Part shown: positions 1 to 11,299 of the stretch, piece by piece
Layout of the letters: every line of letters begins with the position of its first letter
How positions within the stretch are numbered: position 1 is the stretch's first letter
NCBI GenBank assembly: GCA_963210315.1
Contig: OY723300.1
Span: 1,178,001 to 1,242,000 of the forward strand
Origin: Rhynchopus euleeides
Lineage: Eukaryota; Euglenozoa; Diplonemea; Diplonemida; Diplonemidae
Direction of reading: 5' to 3'
Length of the DNA: 64,000 bases
Notes under the pieces: generated by a model
What the model was told of the DNA's origin: nothing
The model's database searches: none
The model's input: only the letters and a program-made list of their open reading frames with translations
Position numbers and translations under genes: made by a program

Positions 1-140
1 AGCTGCTGAAGGTGCAGCGTGAGAAGCGTGCCCTGCGTTTCGCCAAGCGCCGTCTTGGGTCGTTCCAGCGCGGCAAGAAGAAGCGTGAGATCGTCCAGAA
101 CCTGATGCGCCAGATGGCCAGCAAGAAGAAGACCCTGTAA
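1..140 (+). CDS. RPL36: Ribosomal protein eL36, C-terminal end (partial)
   Basis: The last 46 codons (from base 3) of a gene whose 5' part lies before the window; it ends at TAA 138-140. eL36 is a basic protein of the cytosolic 60S subunit. The visible residues begin LLKVQREKRALRFAKRRLG and end in a lysine-rich tail. They align with the C-terminus of animal eL36 (LLKVSKDKRALKFIKKRVG, from memory), including the LLKV and KRALRF positions. RED starts only about 260 nt downstream on the same strand, so spacing here is tight. No intron is visible in this piece. The family call is secure; the missing N-terminus cannot be assessed. Confidence 0.9.
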   Translation, partial: LLKVQREKRALRFAKRRLGSFQRGKKKREIVQNLMRQMASKKKTL

Positions 141-401
141 GCGGCCCCTTCATGCATCCACCCTTCATCAGCTTCATCAGGCAGTGCGCCTGACGTAGGC
201 ATGTGAGTCACTTCAGAACAGATCGCCCCCTGCCCCGCCCCCCCTCCTCCACCCACACCCCCCATGTGGGCAAACCTGTCTCTGCAGCATTTTTCCCGCT
301 CGTGCGCACAAACAGAACTCCTTTACTGGCAGGGCCTTGCGCCACACCCCCACCACCCCACCAGGACACACTGGGGAGGGGACGAGATCCCTGCCGCCAC
401 A

Positions 402-2551
402 ATGAAGGCCACCGACTTCAAGGCGATGCTGCAGACCCCCAGCAGGCCTGTTGATGGGGCGCTCGACATGAAGCACGTCATCAAAGCCGCGCCACGCCGC
501 CATGAAAAGGACAAGGAGAAGAAGCCGAAACTCCCGGGCCCCGCCCCGAAGGCGGGCGGCGGCGGCGGCGGGAAGGGCGGCAAAGACTGGCGCGAGCGCC
601 GCGAGCAAGGCGCCAAGGGGGTGCAGTACCGCGACCGCGCTGAGGAGAGGCGGAATGCCTCTAACCCCGACTACAAAAATGACGCCGAGCTGCTGGAGAA
701 GGTCGGGATGACCCCCATGATCCCCCGCACCGTGCAGACCCACGCAGCCACCTTCGCCACGCCCTTCGTCACCCCCGCCATGGCACGCATGAACCCACAA
801 CTCGCGCAGCAGCTCTCCACCATCAAGGCCGCTGAGGGTGCCATCCCCAACCCGGAGGCTGAAAACATCTCGGATGACGAGGTGCAGCGCCGCCGCCAGG
901 CGCAAATCCTCGACGAGATCCAGAAGTCGAAGGCGCTTGGGGGTGACGAGGTGCACACCCATCTGGTGAAGGGTCTCGACGTCGCCCTGCTGCAGAAGAC
1001 GAGGGCCCGCCTGCAGGACGAGCAGGCGAAGGTGGATGTGGAGTCGGGCCTGGCGGCGCACACCGCAGCAGAGGAAGGCAGGGCCAGGGCGACCGCGCTG
1101 GCCCCACACCCTGTGAAGAAGGCGCAGCCTGCCGTGCCATCCGTGGAGGTTCACACCGGGATGGGGCGCGGGGTGCTGGCGTCGCTCGACGCTGCGGGGT
1201 TTGTGGCAAAGCCTGCCGCACGGCAGGCCCTTTCCTCCAAAACGTTCTTCACCTTCGACGCCAGCCTGCAGGAGGCCTGCGAGCCGCCCCGCGTGTCGGT
1301 GCGGAGCGGCATCCTCGCCTCTGCAGGGCCTCAGAGCGCAATGTGCAGCGTGGCGGGCGACCTCCTGAAGTCCCTCGCAGAGATTGTCGCCAAGAAGGGC
1401 ACCAAGGTGCGCCGCGTGCCCCGCGGGGCGAAGCCCGCCGCGGGGGCGGCGGCGGCGCCGGCCACCCCTGCTGTGCGGCTGGTGGGGGACCTCAAGCCTC
1501 CTGCGCTGCCTACCCTGCCATCTGGGCTTGGGGGCCCGGCGGTGCATCGCTCGGAGGGGGGTGTGCAGCAGCAGCAGAGGCAGAGGCAGATGCAGAGGCA
1601 GCCACCAGCTGCTGCGGCGGCGAAGCCTGCGACGAAGGGGCCTACGATGGGGGCGAAGCTCTTCGGAGATGTCGGCAGTGATGACGATGATGACGACAGC
1701 AGTGGCGGTGGCGGGGTGCCGGTGGCAAAGGCGGGGCTGCCTGCGAAGTTCACGCCTCCGCCCCCGGGGCCTGCTGCGGCGCGGGATGATGTCAGCGATG
1801 ACGGCAGCGACACCGACAGGGCTGTTGCGGAGATGCAGCAGGACCTGATGCGGCGCAAGATGCAGGAGGAGGCGGAGGCAGCGCGCAGGGCGAAGGCGGC
1901 GCAGCGGACGGGCGACGAGGATTCCGACGACGACTACGAAATCCCCGACGAGCCGATCCAGATGCCGAGCGAGGGGGCGGCGAAGCCTTCCGCGGATGAT
2001 GACTACGCAGAGTGCTTCCCTGACTCCTGGGCAGGCCCGAACAAACACGGCTTCGCGGCAGGCATGATGGACCTCGATGAGGGTGACGGTGATTTCGACG
2101 ATGAGGATAAGCGTGGAGGGAAGGATACCAAGCGGAAGTATGTTATTTAAGGTTGGTGGTGGTTTAGAACGATGTGTGTGTGATGTGCAAAAAGGTGTTG
2201 CGTATGCCACCGCGCTGCTGTGTCTCTCTCGCCTATGCCCCTATGTGCCTCTGTCACTTCGCCTCTTTGTTGCAGGGGGGAGCGCCTCGAAAAGATGAAG
2301 CACGATGCAAAGCTGGACAGGCAGTTCCGGCAGTTCGAGAGGTCGGCCGAATCGTATGCCCGTCACACATGCCATGCCTGCTGGTTGTCAAACCGCCCCC
2401 CGTTTATTTGTGACTGTCAAAACCGCGAGCACACCCCCGGGATTTGTAGTAAGATTTCCATTCCATTGCCACCACACACCCACACAGGCGGAAGAAACGC
2501 GGTGCCGATGGCGGCGATGCCCCAGACACGAAGCGCTCACGGAACAGCTGA
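402..2551 (+). CDS. IK: RED/IK-like splicing factor, three exons
   Basis: RED (IK) is a nuclear, spliceosome-associated protein that pairs with SMU1 in the B complex. Exons are 402-2137, 2276-2353 and 2488-2551, giving 625 aa. Introns start GTATGT and GTATGC and end TTGCAG and ACACAG. Family signatures are YRDRAEERR near residue 76, LGGDEVHTHLVKGLD with LLQKTRARL near 180-205, and YAECFPDSW near 534. The small exons add KLDRQFRQFER and a basic RKKR end, which match the human C-terminus (ELDRQWKK, then EKRKK). Reading straight through exon 1 hits a stop inside intron 1, so the exon structure rests on homology plus splice sites. A central Ala/Pro/Gln-rich stretch and Asp runs look disordered. 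The chosen ATG is the first in frame after a C-rich tract ending in AG at about 363. Confidence 0.85.
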
Positions 2552-3044
2552 TCGCAAACCGCCATGCTGGACGATGCAGCCAACCCTGCGACCCTCCTCA
2601 CACGCCCCCCTGTGTTTCTCAGCACAGCTGTGTGGGGCTGGCGGGGCGGGGGTGGGGCGGGGTGGCCATGTCGTGTGTGCCCTCCGTGGTGCAGCCCCCG
2701 TTGCTGCACCCACCCATGCAAGTTGTATATTCTGCCCCCCCCCCCCCCCCCCCACACAGCCGGGCCTTACCCCTAACCTGAAGCTGTGCCGCACCACACT
2801 CACACCCGGCAGCTCCCGGGTAGGTAGCACACCCTGTGGCAGTCGGGGCAGCGCGGTGATACGATGCCCCGGCACACCACCCCACGCCATCCCCACACCC
2901 CCCTTCACCTCCGAACGCCCGGCGTGTGACCATCCTCACCTCTGTTCCGCACAGTGCATTCTAGAAACCCCCCCCCCCCCCCCCAACGAAACCCCAGTTA
3001 TGTCACGACCCCTCCACACCACACCCCCTCCTCTGCAGGACACA
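2552..3044 (+). other. Intergenic spacer between RED and transporter
   Basis: No coding signal of its own is convincing. The stretch is open in one frame only because it is GC-rich. It has two long C runs (about 2731-2752 and 2970-2984) and ends in a C/T-rich tract closed by CTGCAG at 3033-3038, only a few bases before the transporter ATG. That AG is a candidate trans-splice acceptor or the end of a 5'-UTR intron. Confidence 0.6.
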
Positions 3045-5087
3045 ATGCACAGTCTCGAGGGTGAGGGTGAGGGTGTCGGGGCGTCGCCCCCTGTGGGGTC
3101 GTCCATCCAGGAGCCGACCCCGCTGGACCACGCGGATGCCGAAGCCGACGACGACGCCGCCACGGCGGAGCCCCCCGCCCCACAGCTGGACCTCCCCGCC
3201 AGCACCGCCCCCTCCGCGCCCCCTGCGGACAGCGTCGCGGTGACGGTTGGCGATGCGGCAGACGAGCCGGAGCTGGACGCCCTCACCTCTGCCCGCGAGC
3301 GCTACTTCAAAGGCAAGGCAGCCACAGCCCTCCCCGCCGACACTGATCTCCTCGGAAGCACCCGCGGGGGGTTTGGCGATGCAAATGCAAACCTCAGCGT
3401 CCGCTCCAACAAGCGTTCCTCCCTCCGCGTCGCCGGGGAGACCTCCCCGATCCCCAAGACGGCGCAAATCCTCGCCCCTGAGGATGAGGAGGGCCCCTCC
3501 TCGTTCCGCTCCGGCGACGAATCCGCCTTCGACGAGCCCAGCAGGAAGTCCGGCATGTTCAGCGCACGCGGCAGCCTCGCCGAATGCTCCCCCCTCCTCC
3601 CCGGGGAAGCCCTGCCCATGGGGGAGCCCCCCAGCGGCAGGGGGGGTGCCATGGCGAACCTCCTCAACTGCATCCTCGACGCGGGGCTGGTGGGCGTGCC
3701 CTACGCCCTGGGGCAGAGCGGGCTGCTCCTGGGCATACTGATGGTGATCGGGACAGGCCTCCTCACATGCTACGGCCTGGAGCTGCTGATCCACGTGTCT
3801 GACGCAGCGGTGCGCCACGGCGCCATCAGCTGTGTCGCCTATGAGGAGGTCGCAGAGCTGGCAGGCGGGAAGCGGATGCGCGCCCTCCTCGTCGGGGTTC
3901 AGTTCCTCTACTGCTTCGGTGCGCTGGTGGGGTATGTCTTCGTCGTGAAGGACAGCCTCTCCGATGCCCTCAAAGCCCTGGCGGGGGGCACGAAGCTGGA
4001 CATCGCAGGCGACTCCGCCGACGAGATGCTCTACGCAGGGATGGTGGCGGTTGTGGTGATCTTCCCCCTCTGCTGCCTCCGCTCTGTGGCAGACCTCGGG
4101 CACGCCAGTGCGGTGACCGTTGCGATTGTGATCGGGCTCCTCGGGATCTTCACCGGGAACTACATCTCCGAGGGGTTCCAGGGTGACGAGGATGAGAAGT
4201 ATTCTTTCGTCGCCCGCCCGAAGTTCTTCAACGTGGTGGGGACATGCATTTTCGCTTTCATGTGCCACCACAACGAGTTCTCCATCTACAGGTCGCTGGG
4301 GTCGAAGGCCACGCCGGAGAACTTCACCCCGGTGCTGCGGGGTGCGGTGGCCCTCTCCGTGCTCCTCTCCCTTGCCATCGGGGTGATGGTGTACCTCTCC
4401 TATGGGGACTCCCTGAAGAGTGACATCTTTAAAAACTACACCAGCACGCACCCTGCGATTCAGATCGCAAAGCTGGGCATGGTGGTGAACATGCTTCTGA
4501 GCTTCCCGATGAACTTCGGCGTGGCACGCGAGATGCTGCAGGTGCTGCTGTCGCAGGCCACGGCGACGGATGACCAGCGGAAGAGGCACTCCATGGCGCG
4601 CACCAGCATCTCCGCCTTCAGCGGCAGGGAGCGCCTGTCGAGGAGCCGCAACACCATGACGCGGCAGTCGCATGCCACGGGGATGTCTGGGATGTCATGC
4701 ATGTCCTTCGACCCCGAGGGCAACCCCACCACAATGGTCTGGTCCGAGCTCGACAGGCCTCCGAAGAGCTTCGCGGAGTCTGCGGCTGGTGGCGGTGTCC
4801 GCGATCACACCCCATTCGGGTTCCACGTCCTGACGACAGTTCCCCTCTTCATTGTCGCGCTGGCCGCAGGCCTGCTTATCACAAGTCTCGGGGCAACGCT
4901 CGATCTGGTTGGCGGCCTGCTTGGATCGCTGCTGGGGTTTGTGTTCCCCGCTATCATCGCGCTGCAGCTGGAGGACCGCCCATACGGCGGCCGGATTGCC
5001 TGCTATGTGCTCCTCACAGTCGGGGTTATCGCGGGGTTTGCCGGCACCATCTCCGCAATCCTGACCTTCATCAACGGGGAGGATTAA
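3045..5087 (+). CDS. AAAP/SLC38-type amino-acid transporter
   Basis: A predicted membrane carrier of the amino acid/auxin permease family (SLC38, SLC36 and plant/yeast AVT relatives), moving neutral or other amino acids by H+ or Na+ coupling. 680 aa in one exon. Residues 1-200 are polar, acidic and Ser/Pro-rich (cytosolic tail). About eleven hydrophobic segments follow, near 204-222, 226-246, 277-302, 327-345, 352-371, 393-416, 429-453, 475-498, 594-615, 618-640 and 650-676. NLLNCILDAGLVGVPYALG is the family's first-helix motif, and FAFMCHHNEFSIYRSL matches the SLC38 FAF-C-H segment. A roughly 80-residue Ser/Arg/Met-rich loop separates helices 8 and 9. The ATG follows a C-rich tract with CTGCAG 6 nt upstream. 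Substrate and membrane (plasma or vacuolar) cannot be told from sequence. Confidence 0.85.
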   Translation: MHSLEGEGEGVGASPPVGSSIQEPTPLDHADAEADDDAATAEPPAPQLDLPASTAPSAPPADSVAVTVGDAADEPELDALTSARERYFKGKAATALPADTDLLGSTRGGFGDANANLSVRSNKRSSLRVAGETSPIPKTAQILAPEDEEGPSSFRSGDESAFDEPSRKSGMFSARGSLAECSPLLPGEALPMGEPPSGRGGAMANLLNCILDAGLVGVPYALGQSGLLLGILMVIGTGLLTCYGLELLIHVSDAAVRHGAISCVAYEEVAELAGGKRMRALLVGVQFLYCFGALVGYVFVVKDSLSDALKALAGGTKLDIAGDSADEMLYAGMVAVVVIFPLCCLRSVADLGHASAVTVAIVIGLLGIFTGNYISEGFQGDEDEKYSFVARPKFFNVVGTCIFAFMCHHNEFSIYRSLGSKATPENFTPVLRGAVALSVLLSLAIGVMVYLSYGDSLKSDIFKNYTSTHPAIQIAKLGMVVNMLLSFPMNFGVAREMLQVLLSQATATDDQRKRHSMARTSISAFSGRERLSRSRNTMTRQSHATGMSGMSCMSFDPEGNPTTMVWSELDRPPKSFAESAAGGGVRDHTPFGFHVLTTVPLFIVALAAGLLITSLGATLDLVGGLLGSLLGFVFPAIIALQLEDRPYGGRIACYVLLTVGVIAGFAGTISAILTFINGED

Positions 5088-6807
5088 GAAAAAAGAATAG
5101 AGGTTAGAAACAAAGAACCGCCCTTCTCTCTGCCAACTCCGCGCAACTGCCCCCCGCCAGGACTGTAGGTCGTCAAAACCAAAAGAAACGAGGGGGAAAG
5201 GGAGGGGGGCGGGGTGGGGTGGGTTCGTTTTACTGCCTGCTTCTGCTGCGGAGTGGAGGAGAAAATCCGGGGAGGAGTTGGCTGGGTGGGGGGGGGGGTT
5301 TGGGGGGAGAGAGAGGGAGAGAGAGAGATCCGTTTCTGTCTGTGATTGTGAGGCGCGTGTGCTGTATACAGCCCCTCCTCCCTGGAGGCGATACGTTGTA
5401 TTTTTCCCTTGTTTGCATCAGAAAACGCGCTGCGGAGAAGGGGGAGGGGGGGGGGGGGGTCAGGGCAGGTGTCACCACACCCACAGAGGAGCACGCGGCA
5501 CATGCTGGTCACACGCCTCCCCGCCGTATTTGCCTTGCATCGTATCTGCCTTTGCGATCTCTATCCCTTCCCTACACACTCCTTGGTCTGCACGCGACAT
5601 TTTTTTGTGCAGATTGCAGAATGCAGAATACCAAACGTTGAACAAACCAGAATCGAAGCAAAATTGTTCCCACGTGTGATATGTGTTGTTGCTGTGCATA
5701 GCAGGTTGTGGTGTGGGGTGTGGGGATGGGTCAAAAAAAAAAAGAAGGTTGGTCGGGACAATAAAGTCTGCGCCTCACACAATTTCTTCGGCTTGAGTTT
5801 CATCTCTTATTTCGGTGCCACAACTGGGTCAGTTTGGCACAGATCCAAGTCCCCCCACCCCCACCCACACCCATACCCCTCCCCCACCCCCCCCCACCAC
5901 ACACACGTTGTGAAGAGTCCAACCTTTGGAGGGTGGGTAGCCGATGCGCCTCTTCCAAGCAACCACCATGGCAATCAATTATTCCTGGTTTTTTCCCCCC
6001 CACCTCCTCGAAAGCACCCTGACCTACCTGCCTTCCCCGTCGTGTGTAAGTGGCCTGTCCAAATGATGTGGCTATGCCCTCTGCCTGGCTATTTTAGTTG
6101 CCGAGGGGAGAGTTCCACACCGAGGTAACGTACGGCGGCTCATGTAGGGGCCCCCTATCCAAAGGGTGTGTTTAAGCCGCCTTTGGCCCCGATTTAGCCG
6201 TTTGGATCGGGGGGCTTATACATGGGAGGGGTATAGGGGGAGTAGGTGCCCAAAAAAAATCTCTGCACCCTTCCCAGTCCCCTGCTTTTGAACGAAACAT
6301 CTCGCGCTGCTCAAAATAAAATGAAAATTTGTCACGTCTGCACCAGGCTTGCTCCTAACATGGAATACGGAATACACTCTCCGAGATTTCCCGATTTTTT
6401 TGGTAAAACACACCCCGTGTGGTAGAGAAAATACGGCAAGAGTCTCGGTGGGTCGGAAGAGCAGATGGTTCCCGCAACAGCTCCCGGGGAGCGGCGGGTA
6501 TTTCGCATAGGATGCCGGATGTGTGAACACGTTTGTGCGGTTTGCCCTGTGTTGTGTGAACATATGTGTATGTGTGTGTGTATGCTCCACCCAACCCGAC
6601 ACATTTTCTGTACTTCAGACAGGTAAGGTCACTCGACACGCGGGGGGGGGGGGGGGGGGGGGTTTTGTTGTGTGTTTTTTCTGCCAGCCGACATCACTAG
6701 CGCCAGCGAGAAAAAAAAAACGCGTGACGAGTGACGGGTTGAGGTGGAAGCGATCAATGCAAAAATCATCTGAAAGGAAGACTCGAGAGACTGCTGCTGT
6801 ATTTTCT
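5088..6807. other. Intergenic DNA, C/G tracts, no gene seen
   Basis: Short GC-open frames on both strands but no recognisable protein, no intron-like structure and no tRNA. G- and C-runs are frequent (for example about 5289-5298, 5448-5458 and the long G run at 6643-6662), plus a TG-rich stretch near 6563-6582. The only structured piece is the imperfect hairpin at 6141-6222. Confidence 0.5.
6141..6222. repeat. Imperfect inverted repeat, 82 bp
   Basis: CATGTAGGGGCCCCCTATCC at the left edge is nearly complementary to GGATCGGGGGGCTTATACATG at the right edge (a few mismatches). The middle holds further GC-rich short repeats around TTTAGCCG. It could be a miniature element or a transcribed hairpin; nothing decides between them. 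Confidence 0.45.
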
Positions 6808-8411
6808 AAGGAGGTCACCCCAAAATACCGAATTTACCGTTTTTACCGTTTTTACCGCTAGTTTACCGCTGGGCCTTTGTCACAAAACCGGTTTTTTACC
6901 GGTAACCGGACATGGGACACGCGGGACAGGCGGACCGGTAAAACCGGTAGGTGGCACCGGTTTTTTTGTGTCCCCTCAAAACTTTTTTGGCGGTTTTCTG
7001 GTGACCGTCTATAGGGGGACCCTTTTCAAAAATTTTTCCGGGGTGGGCCTATTTTGCATATTTGAGCCCGATTTCAAAGGAATTTCTGAGTTTTGAGCCC
7101 GTTTTGAGGCCTAAAACGCGTCATCGAATTTCCATTTTTCTGCCCGTACGGGCAGGGACTTGGCCAAAATAGCTCAAAAAATTTTCCGGGGGGCTTCGCC
7201 CCCCGGACCCCCCATGTGGGGGGCTCCGCCCCCCACGCCCCCCGCCCCCCCCCCCCCCCCCCCACCTCCCTCCCGGCCGGGGGCCGGTTCGGTCGGTCGT
7301 CGGCTGCGCCCAAAGGGCGTGTGGTAGCCGACGCCCTTTTGTGCTCGCCTCCTCCCTCCGACACCTCGTGGATCTCTTTACTGCTTGGTCGGTACCGAAG
7401 CCGTCTCGACGCCCTGACTTCCGGGGTTGGCAAGGGCTGCGAATGTACGTGCCAGGGGGCAACCGTCAGTGAGTCACGCAGCACCTGTGGCAACGCGGAG
7501 CAATGTGTCCCGTCAGCGACACCGCGAAACCTCCCGTTGGTGGCCGTCGGACACCAACGGGAGGTTTCGCGGGAATACTGCTGCCGACGAACGAACAATG
7601 GCGGCGGCTCCACATACTCACCGGAGTCGACACGTGTACCCCCCGTGGTACTCAGCGTGCCGCCGTCAGTCTCCTCGCGGTCGACTTCACCTTGGCGAAG
7701 CGGAGGTGTGCCCCTCACAGGGGCCACCATCGCATGCCGCATCGTGGTGCATGGTGGAGCGTTGCAGTGCAGTGTGCTCCTCAACTTTGTGTCACGCTTC
7801 CTGCACCTGGGTGTGGACAACGGGTGTGCTCACTTCTCGCAGCATAGCTGGCGGTGGGTGGCACGTGCTGGAGCGACTTCCAGGTTGATCTGGTGCAGAC
7901 CTGAGGATGGCGTGGCTGACGCAGGGCGGTACAGTGGGACGCCCGGACCGGCACTCCTAAGGCCGTCTGCCATGTCCTCCCCCCGCGCGCCCGGGCAGTG
8001 CCTTCGCTTACTGTCGAGCTACCGAGTCTCTGGGGTACGGCTTCAAAAGTGGACCGTGCCTGGCACCAACGACCTGTGTCCGTGCGTTGCTGACCGTGCA
8101 CTGCTCTCGTTTCGAGTCCCTATCAGCAGCACCAAGTCGTACGTCGCCGTCCTGGGCTGTGCCGGTCCCCTAACCCTGTCCCCGTGTCGCAGGGGGCAGT
8201 GGGTGACCACGGGGTGGATTCCCTAACACCCCACCCGCGAGGCCGGGCACAGGAAGCGTCCCCAAAAATTCTGGAATTTGAAAAATGAGCTCACTTTGCT
8301 AAACTGGACCCAACTCCCCACACTCTTTTTTTTGGTCATTTTCCCCGATTTTACCGGTTTGTCCCCGGATGTCCCCCCGTGTCCCCCCGTGTCTTAAGGT
8401 GACCTCCTAAG
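6808..8411. mobile_element. Candidate 1.6-kb element with short terminal inverted repeats
   Basis: The left end reads TAAGGAGGTCACC (from about 6807) and the right end GGTGACCTCC at 8398-8407, its reverse complement. Both ends continue inward with ACCGGT/TTTACCGG-type repeats and GTGTCCC-like stretches, so the similarity extends beyond the terminal 12-13 bp. A 336-codon open frame (7216-8226) fills much of the interior, but it crosses a perfect hairpin and has no family signature I recognise, so I do not call it a gene. The region 7180-7262 is a self-complementary GGGGGGCTTCGCCCCCC-type block also seen near 8595. Target duplications are not clear. Confidence 0.4.
7522..7572. repeat. Perfect 21-bp inverted repeat with 9-nt loop
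   Basis: The left arm 7522-7542 (CCGCGAAACCTCCCGTTGG then TG) is exactly complementary to 7552-7572, with loop GCCGTCGGA. As RNA it would form a very stable stem. It lies inside the candidate TIR element at 6.8-8.4 kb. Confidence 0.85.
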
Positions 8412-8474
8412 GATTTTTAGGAGGGGAAATTTATTTTTTTCTAAGGATTTTCCTTAGGAAACTTTTTCCGAGGG

Positions 8475-8645
8475 GGGGGATGAGGATGAGTCCTCCAGGC
8501 ACCCGCCCCTTTCCTGTTTCTTCCCGGCAGCCAAAAAATCGGTGTTCTTTCCAGCCAAGACCCAGATGTTCACTACCGTGGCCTCCGGCGGCTGGGGGGC
8601 TCTGCCCCCCAGACCCCCCTGTGGCTTGTGCCTGTCTTGTCACCA
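8475..8645 (+). repeat. Dispersed repeat, copy 1 (inverted partner at 19215-19420)
   Basis: Blocks shared with the reverse complement of 19215-19420 include GGATGAGGATGAGTCC, TTTCCTGTTTCTTCC, GCCAAGACCCAGATGTTC and GTGGCCTCCGGCGGCTGGGG with its CCCCCCAGACCCCCCTGTG continuation. Short frames inside (ending PPAAGGLCPPDPPV) are by-products of the repeat. The element family is unknown. Confidence 0.7.
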
Positions 8646-10911
8646 AGTCCTTACGCGCACACCACTATGGCATGTCAAGAAGGGGTGTCGTTGGAAAAAA
8701 CGGTCCCGAAACCTATTTTTTGCCTTCATCCGGCAGCTGATGATGGCGGGATCACTGGCCACGGAGGAGAGATGAGCCGTGGACGCCGGATACCCCATCT
8801 AGCGAGTCGAACCAGTGGGAACTGTCAGATGGCGCCGACCCTATAGGAGGTCATCAGGCCGCGCAGCGCCTCATGCTGTTGAGGCAACCGTCGCATGCAT
8901 CGGTCGTACGCGCCTTACAGCACAATGAAAACAAGGCGGTCATTGCCGACATTGTGTTTGGCCGCGGATGGCGAGCTACCGGACCTGGGCTGCCAGTGGT
9001 GGTCTCGATCGAGGAGGCCTTCGCCATGCGGTTCCGGTTGCGGCGGTCGTGCCGAAACGAGCGCCCATGAGTGAGTTGTGACAGAATTTTCCAAGGCAGT
9101 GCACTGCGTGAGGTTGTGGGACTAGCACAGGGAACTGCTGGGTCCGAAATCCAAGGCAAAAATCCTTAGAAAAAAGCAGGAATACATTTCCGGGATTTTG
9201 GCTATTTTTCAAGGAATACGGAGCAAGCCTGGTCTGCACGGTTTGCTTCCGATGTTTTTCTTATTGTGGTGACGCCTTCCACCCGCACTTGGGAGAAGAG
9301 GCCTGTTTTCGCCGTGGGGGGAGTTTTTTTTGTCAGAACAACGCGTTTTTCCAACTAAAAAGACTCGTGGCAGCGTTCGGTATCTGCACACATGCACAAG
9401 CAGGCACCGTTCGTACAAACAAAGAACGCAACTCCAAGTCTTTTTGAGGAGCAAACAAGGCTCCGGCCACAGCAAACCATCTTGGCAAATCCCACCCCGT
9501 TCGAAGTATGCACGAACCCGAATTATGCGAAAACCGTCTTGACACACCCCCGTATCGCACATTATTTTAATATCAGTGCAGAATGCAAATCAAGTCTATG
9601 CCAGTCTTGTAGATGACCTAGGCAATGAAGTGTATAGCAAACGCAGTTCTCGTGACGACAGCGGTCTTTTGTGGACTTCTGTTCGATGCTGGCTCGCTCA
9701 CCCAACATTGCCCCCGTCGATATGTGAAACTCCGTCCCGCTGTCCTGCTTGCAGGAGTGGGGCCCCCCACTGTTCACGCCACTGCCTGGCTGTCATTTTC
9801 CGCCAGGCAAGTTGTCCGTCGTTCAAAAAAGACAGCGAAAAAGAGCCCCCCCACAAAATCTTGTCGCGTGTGTGTGTGTGCGGGGTGTGTGGAGGCCTCC
9901 CGTGGACGGGTTTACAGCCACCCTTGTGCCCCGTAGCGAAGGCCGCCCCACCTCTGACCCCTCCCCTGACGGCAACAGGGCGGGCTGTGCATCAGTTGAC
10001 CGCTTTCTGACATGTCTGGAAGGGCGCTGGGGCCTGCCTTGGCGTGTTGAGGCCTCGCCGCCGAATTGCAGTCGAAGTGAACTCCTTTAGGATTCTTTCC
10101 GTCAGGCATTGGTCGTTCGTCCTGGGTTGGGACTTTGTAGGCCATTGAAACTAGGTAGTCACATCGAGACGGCAAAAACGTCCCGATTTCTTCATCGTGT
10201 GAGAAACTTGTCTTTTTTTTTGGCTATGTTTTTTTTTGCCCGATGCCATGTGTTGCTCGGGTATTTGGAAAAAGAAAAACCAAATTTGGGCCAGGGGGGG
10301 GAGGCGGCAGCGGGTGGCTTCTCCCACTCTCCCTCTTTCTTCTCTGTCTCCCTTTTCGTTCCGGATTTCTTCCCGTTTCGGATTGGGAGCTGCTTTTTTT
10401 TTTTGAAATGGAAATTGGAGCATCCTCCCCGCCTCCCCCCATACGCCCTCCCCTGTTTGCTTCGCTATTTCCATGCACACACAGGTCAGGCGCAGCTTCG
10501 GAGTCCGACATGCCCACAGGCGCGCACGCACGCACACGTGCCGTGGTTACTGATGGGCCTTTGTCCTGCAGTGCTGCAGAGTTGGATGTCGCGCCACTGC
10601 CAGCACACACCGCACCGACACCACCGTCTGGGAATATCAACGCCACTCTTCAGTTTGCCCTTGCTCTTTCGGTCCAATCGCGAGCCTGTATGCTGGGTGC
10701 CAAATAAAATACGCGCCCCTATCCCCGAGTCCCCTCAAACCCCCGCTGCGGTGAGATCTATGTGATTACATCAAGGGTTCCGCTGATGTGCAGGAACCGT
10801 TTCCCAAAAGGAAACTTGGGGCTTTTTGTATGAGTTGGTGTAGTGGGATGGAACCGCCACGCTTAACCACCAGTATAAACCCGGGATGGTTCTTTTTAGT
10901 TTGTTCGATTT
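8646..10911. other. Intergenic repeat-rich DNA
   Basis: No gene is supported. It contains the dispersed repeat at 9321-9438 and scattered T/A and G/C runs. Several frames of 70-218 codons are open by composition alone and lack any recognisable motif. Confidence 0.5.
9321..9438. repeat. Dispersed ~115-bp repeat, copy 1
   Basis: Close match to 20297-20407: both contain CAGAACAACGYGTTTTTCC, AAAADGACTCGTGGCAGCG, TTCGGTATCTGCACACA and GCAGGCACCGTTCGTACAAA. The main difference is a small indel at the CACATGCACAAG site. Family unknown; the second copy sits just upstream of a host gene. Confidence 0.8.
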
Positions 10912-11058
10912 TTTTTGAGCACATTTATGATGCGTAAAAGTGTAGGAGTGCTTCCGACGATCCTGTTCCTTTTCTGTGTGTCTAGCTATCTCGTGTTCAC
11001 ATGTGCTCCACACCCACATCAAAGCAGCAGGCTCTAGGGTGGTGGAAGCGTCAACGCA
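10912..11058 (+). repeat. Left terminal repeat A1 of the DIRS-type element
   Basis: 147 bp beginning with a T run and GAGCACATTTATGATGCG and ending GGTGGAAGCGTCAACGCA. It is identical to A2 at 15907-16053. Its last 18 bp equal the first 18 bp of the B repeat, which is how the split-repeat halves overlap. Confidence 0.85.
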
Positions 11059-11299
11059 GACTATAGTGAAGGTGAAGCGAAGTCGCCGACGTGACACTAC
11101 TCCGGAGCTAGCATCAGACAACGTCGTCAGCGGACGGGGGGCGTGAGAGAGCTTAAGGCAGGATCGCCGCTGGTCGGTAATCCTCGATGAAAGGTGAAGA
11201 CGAAAGAAGCTACGAGCGTGAGGTGATCAAGTAGTCAAGACCGAGTGATCGTACCTCAAGACAGAACTGACGCTGACCGGTGTCTGGCCACAATGAGAG

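Noticed and set aside
213-2210. 665-codon open frame on the minus strand opposite RED, and similar long antisense frames opposite the other genes
   Set aside because: GC-rich codons on one strand leave the other strand open; the proteins are Arg/His/Pro/Leu-rich with no motif, while the + frame matches RED.
6606-6632. Spliced-leader RNA gene (TTTTCTGTACTTCAG then a GTAAGG donor)
   Set aside because: Only a loose resemblance to euglenozoan leaders; no Sm-site structure or tandem copies around it.
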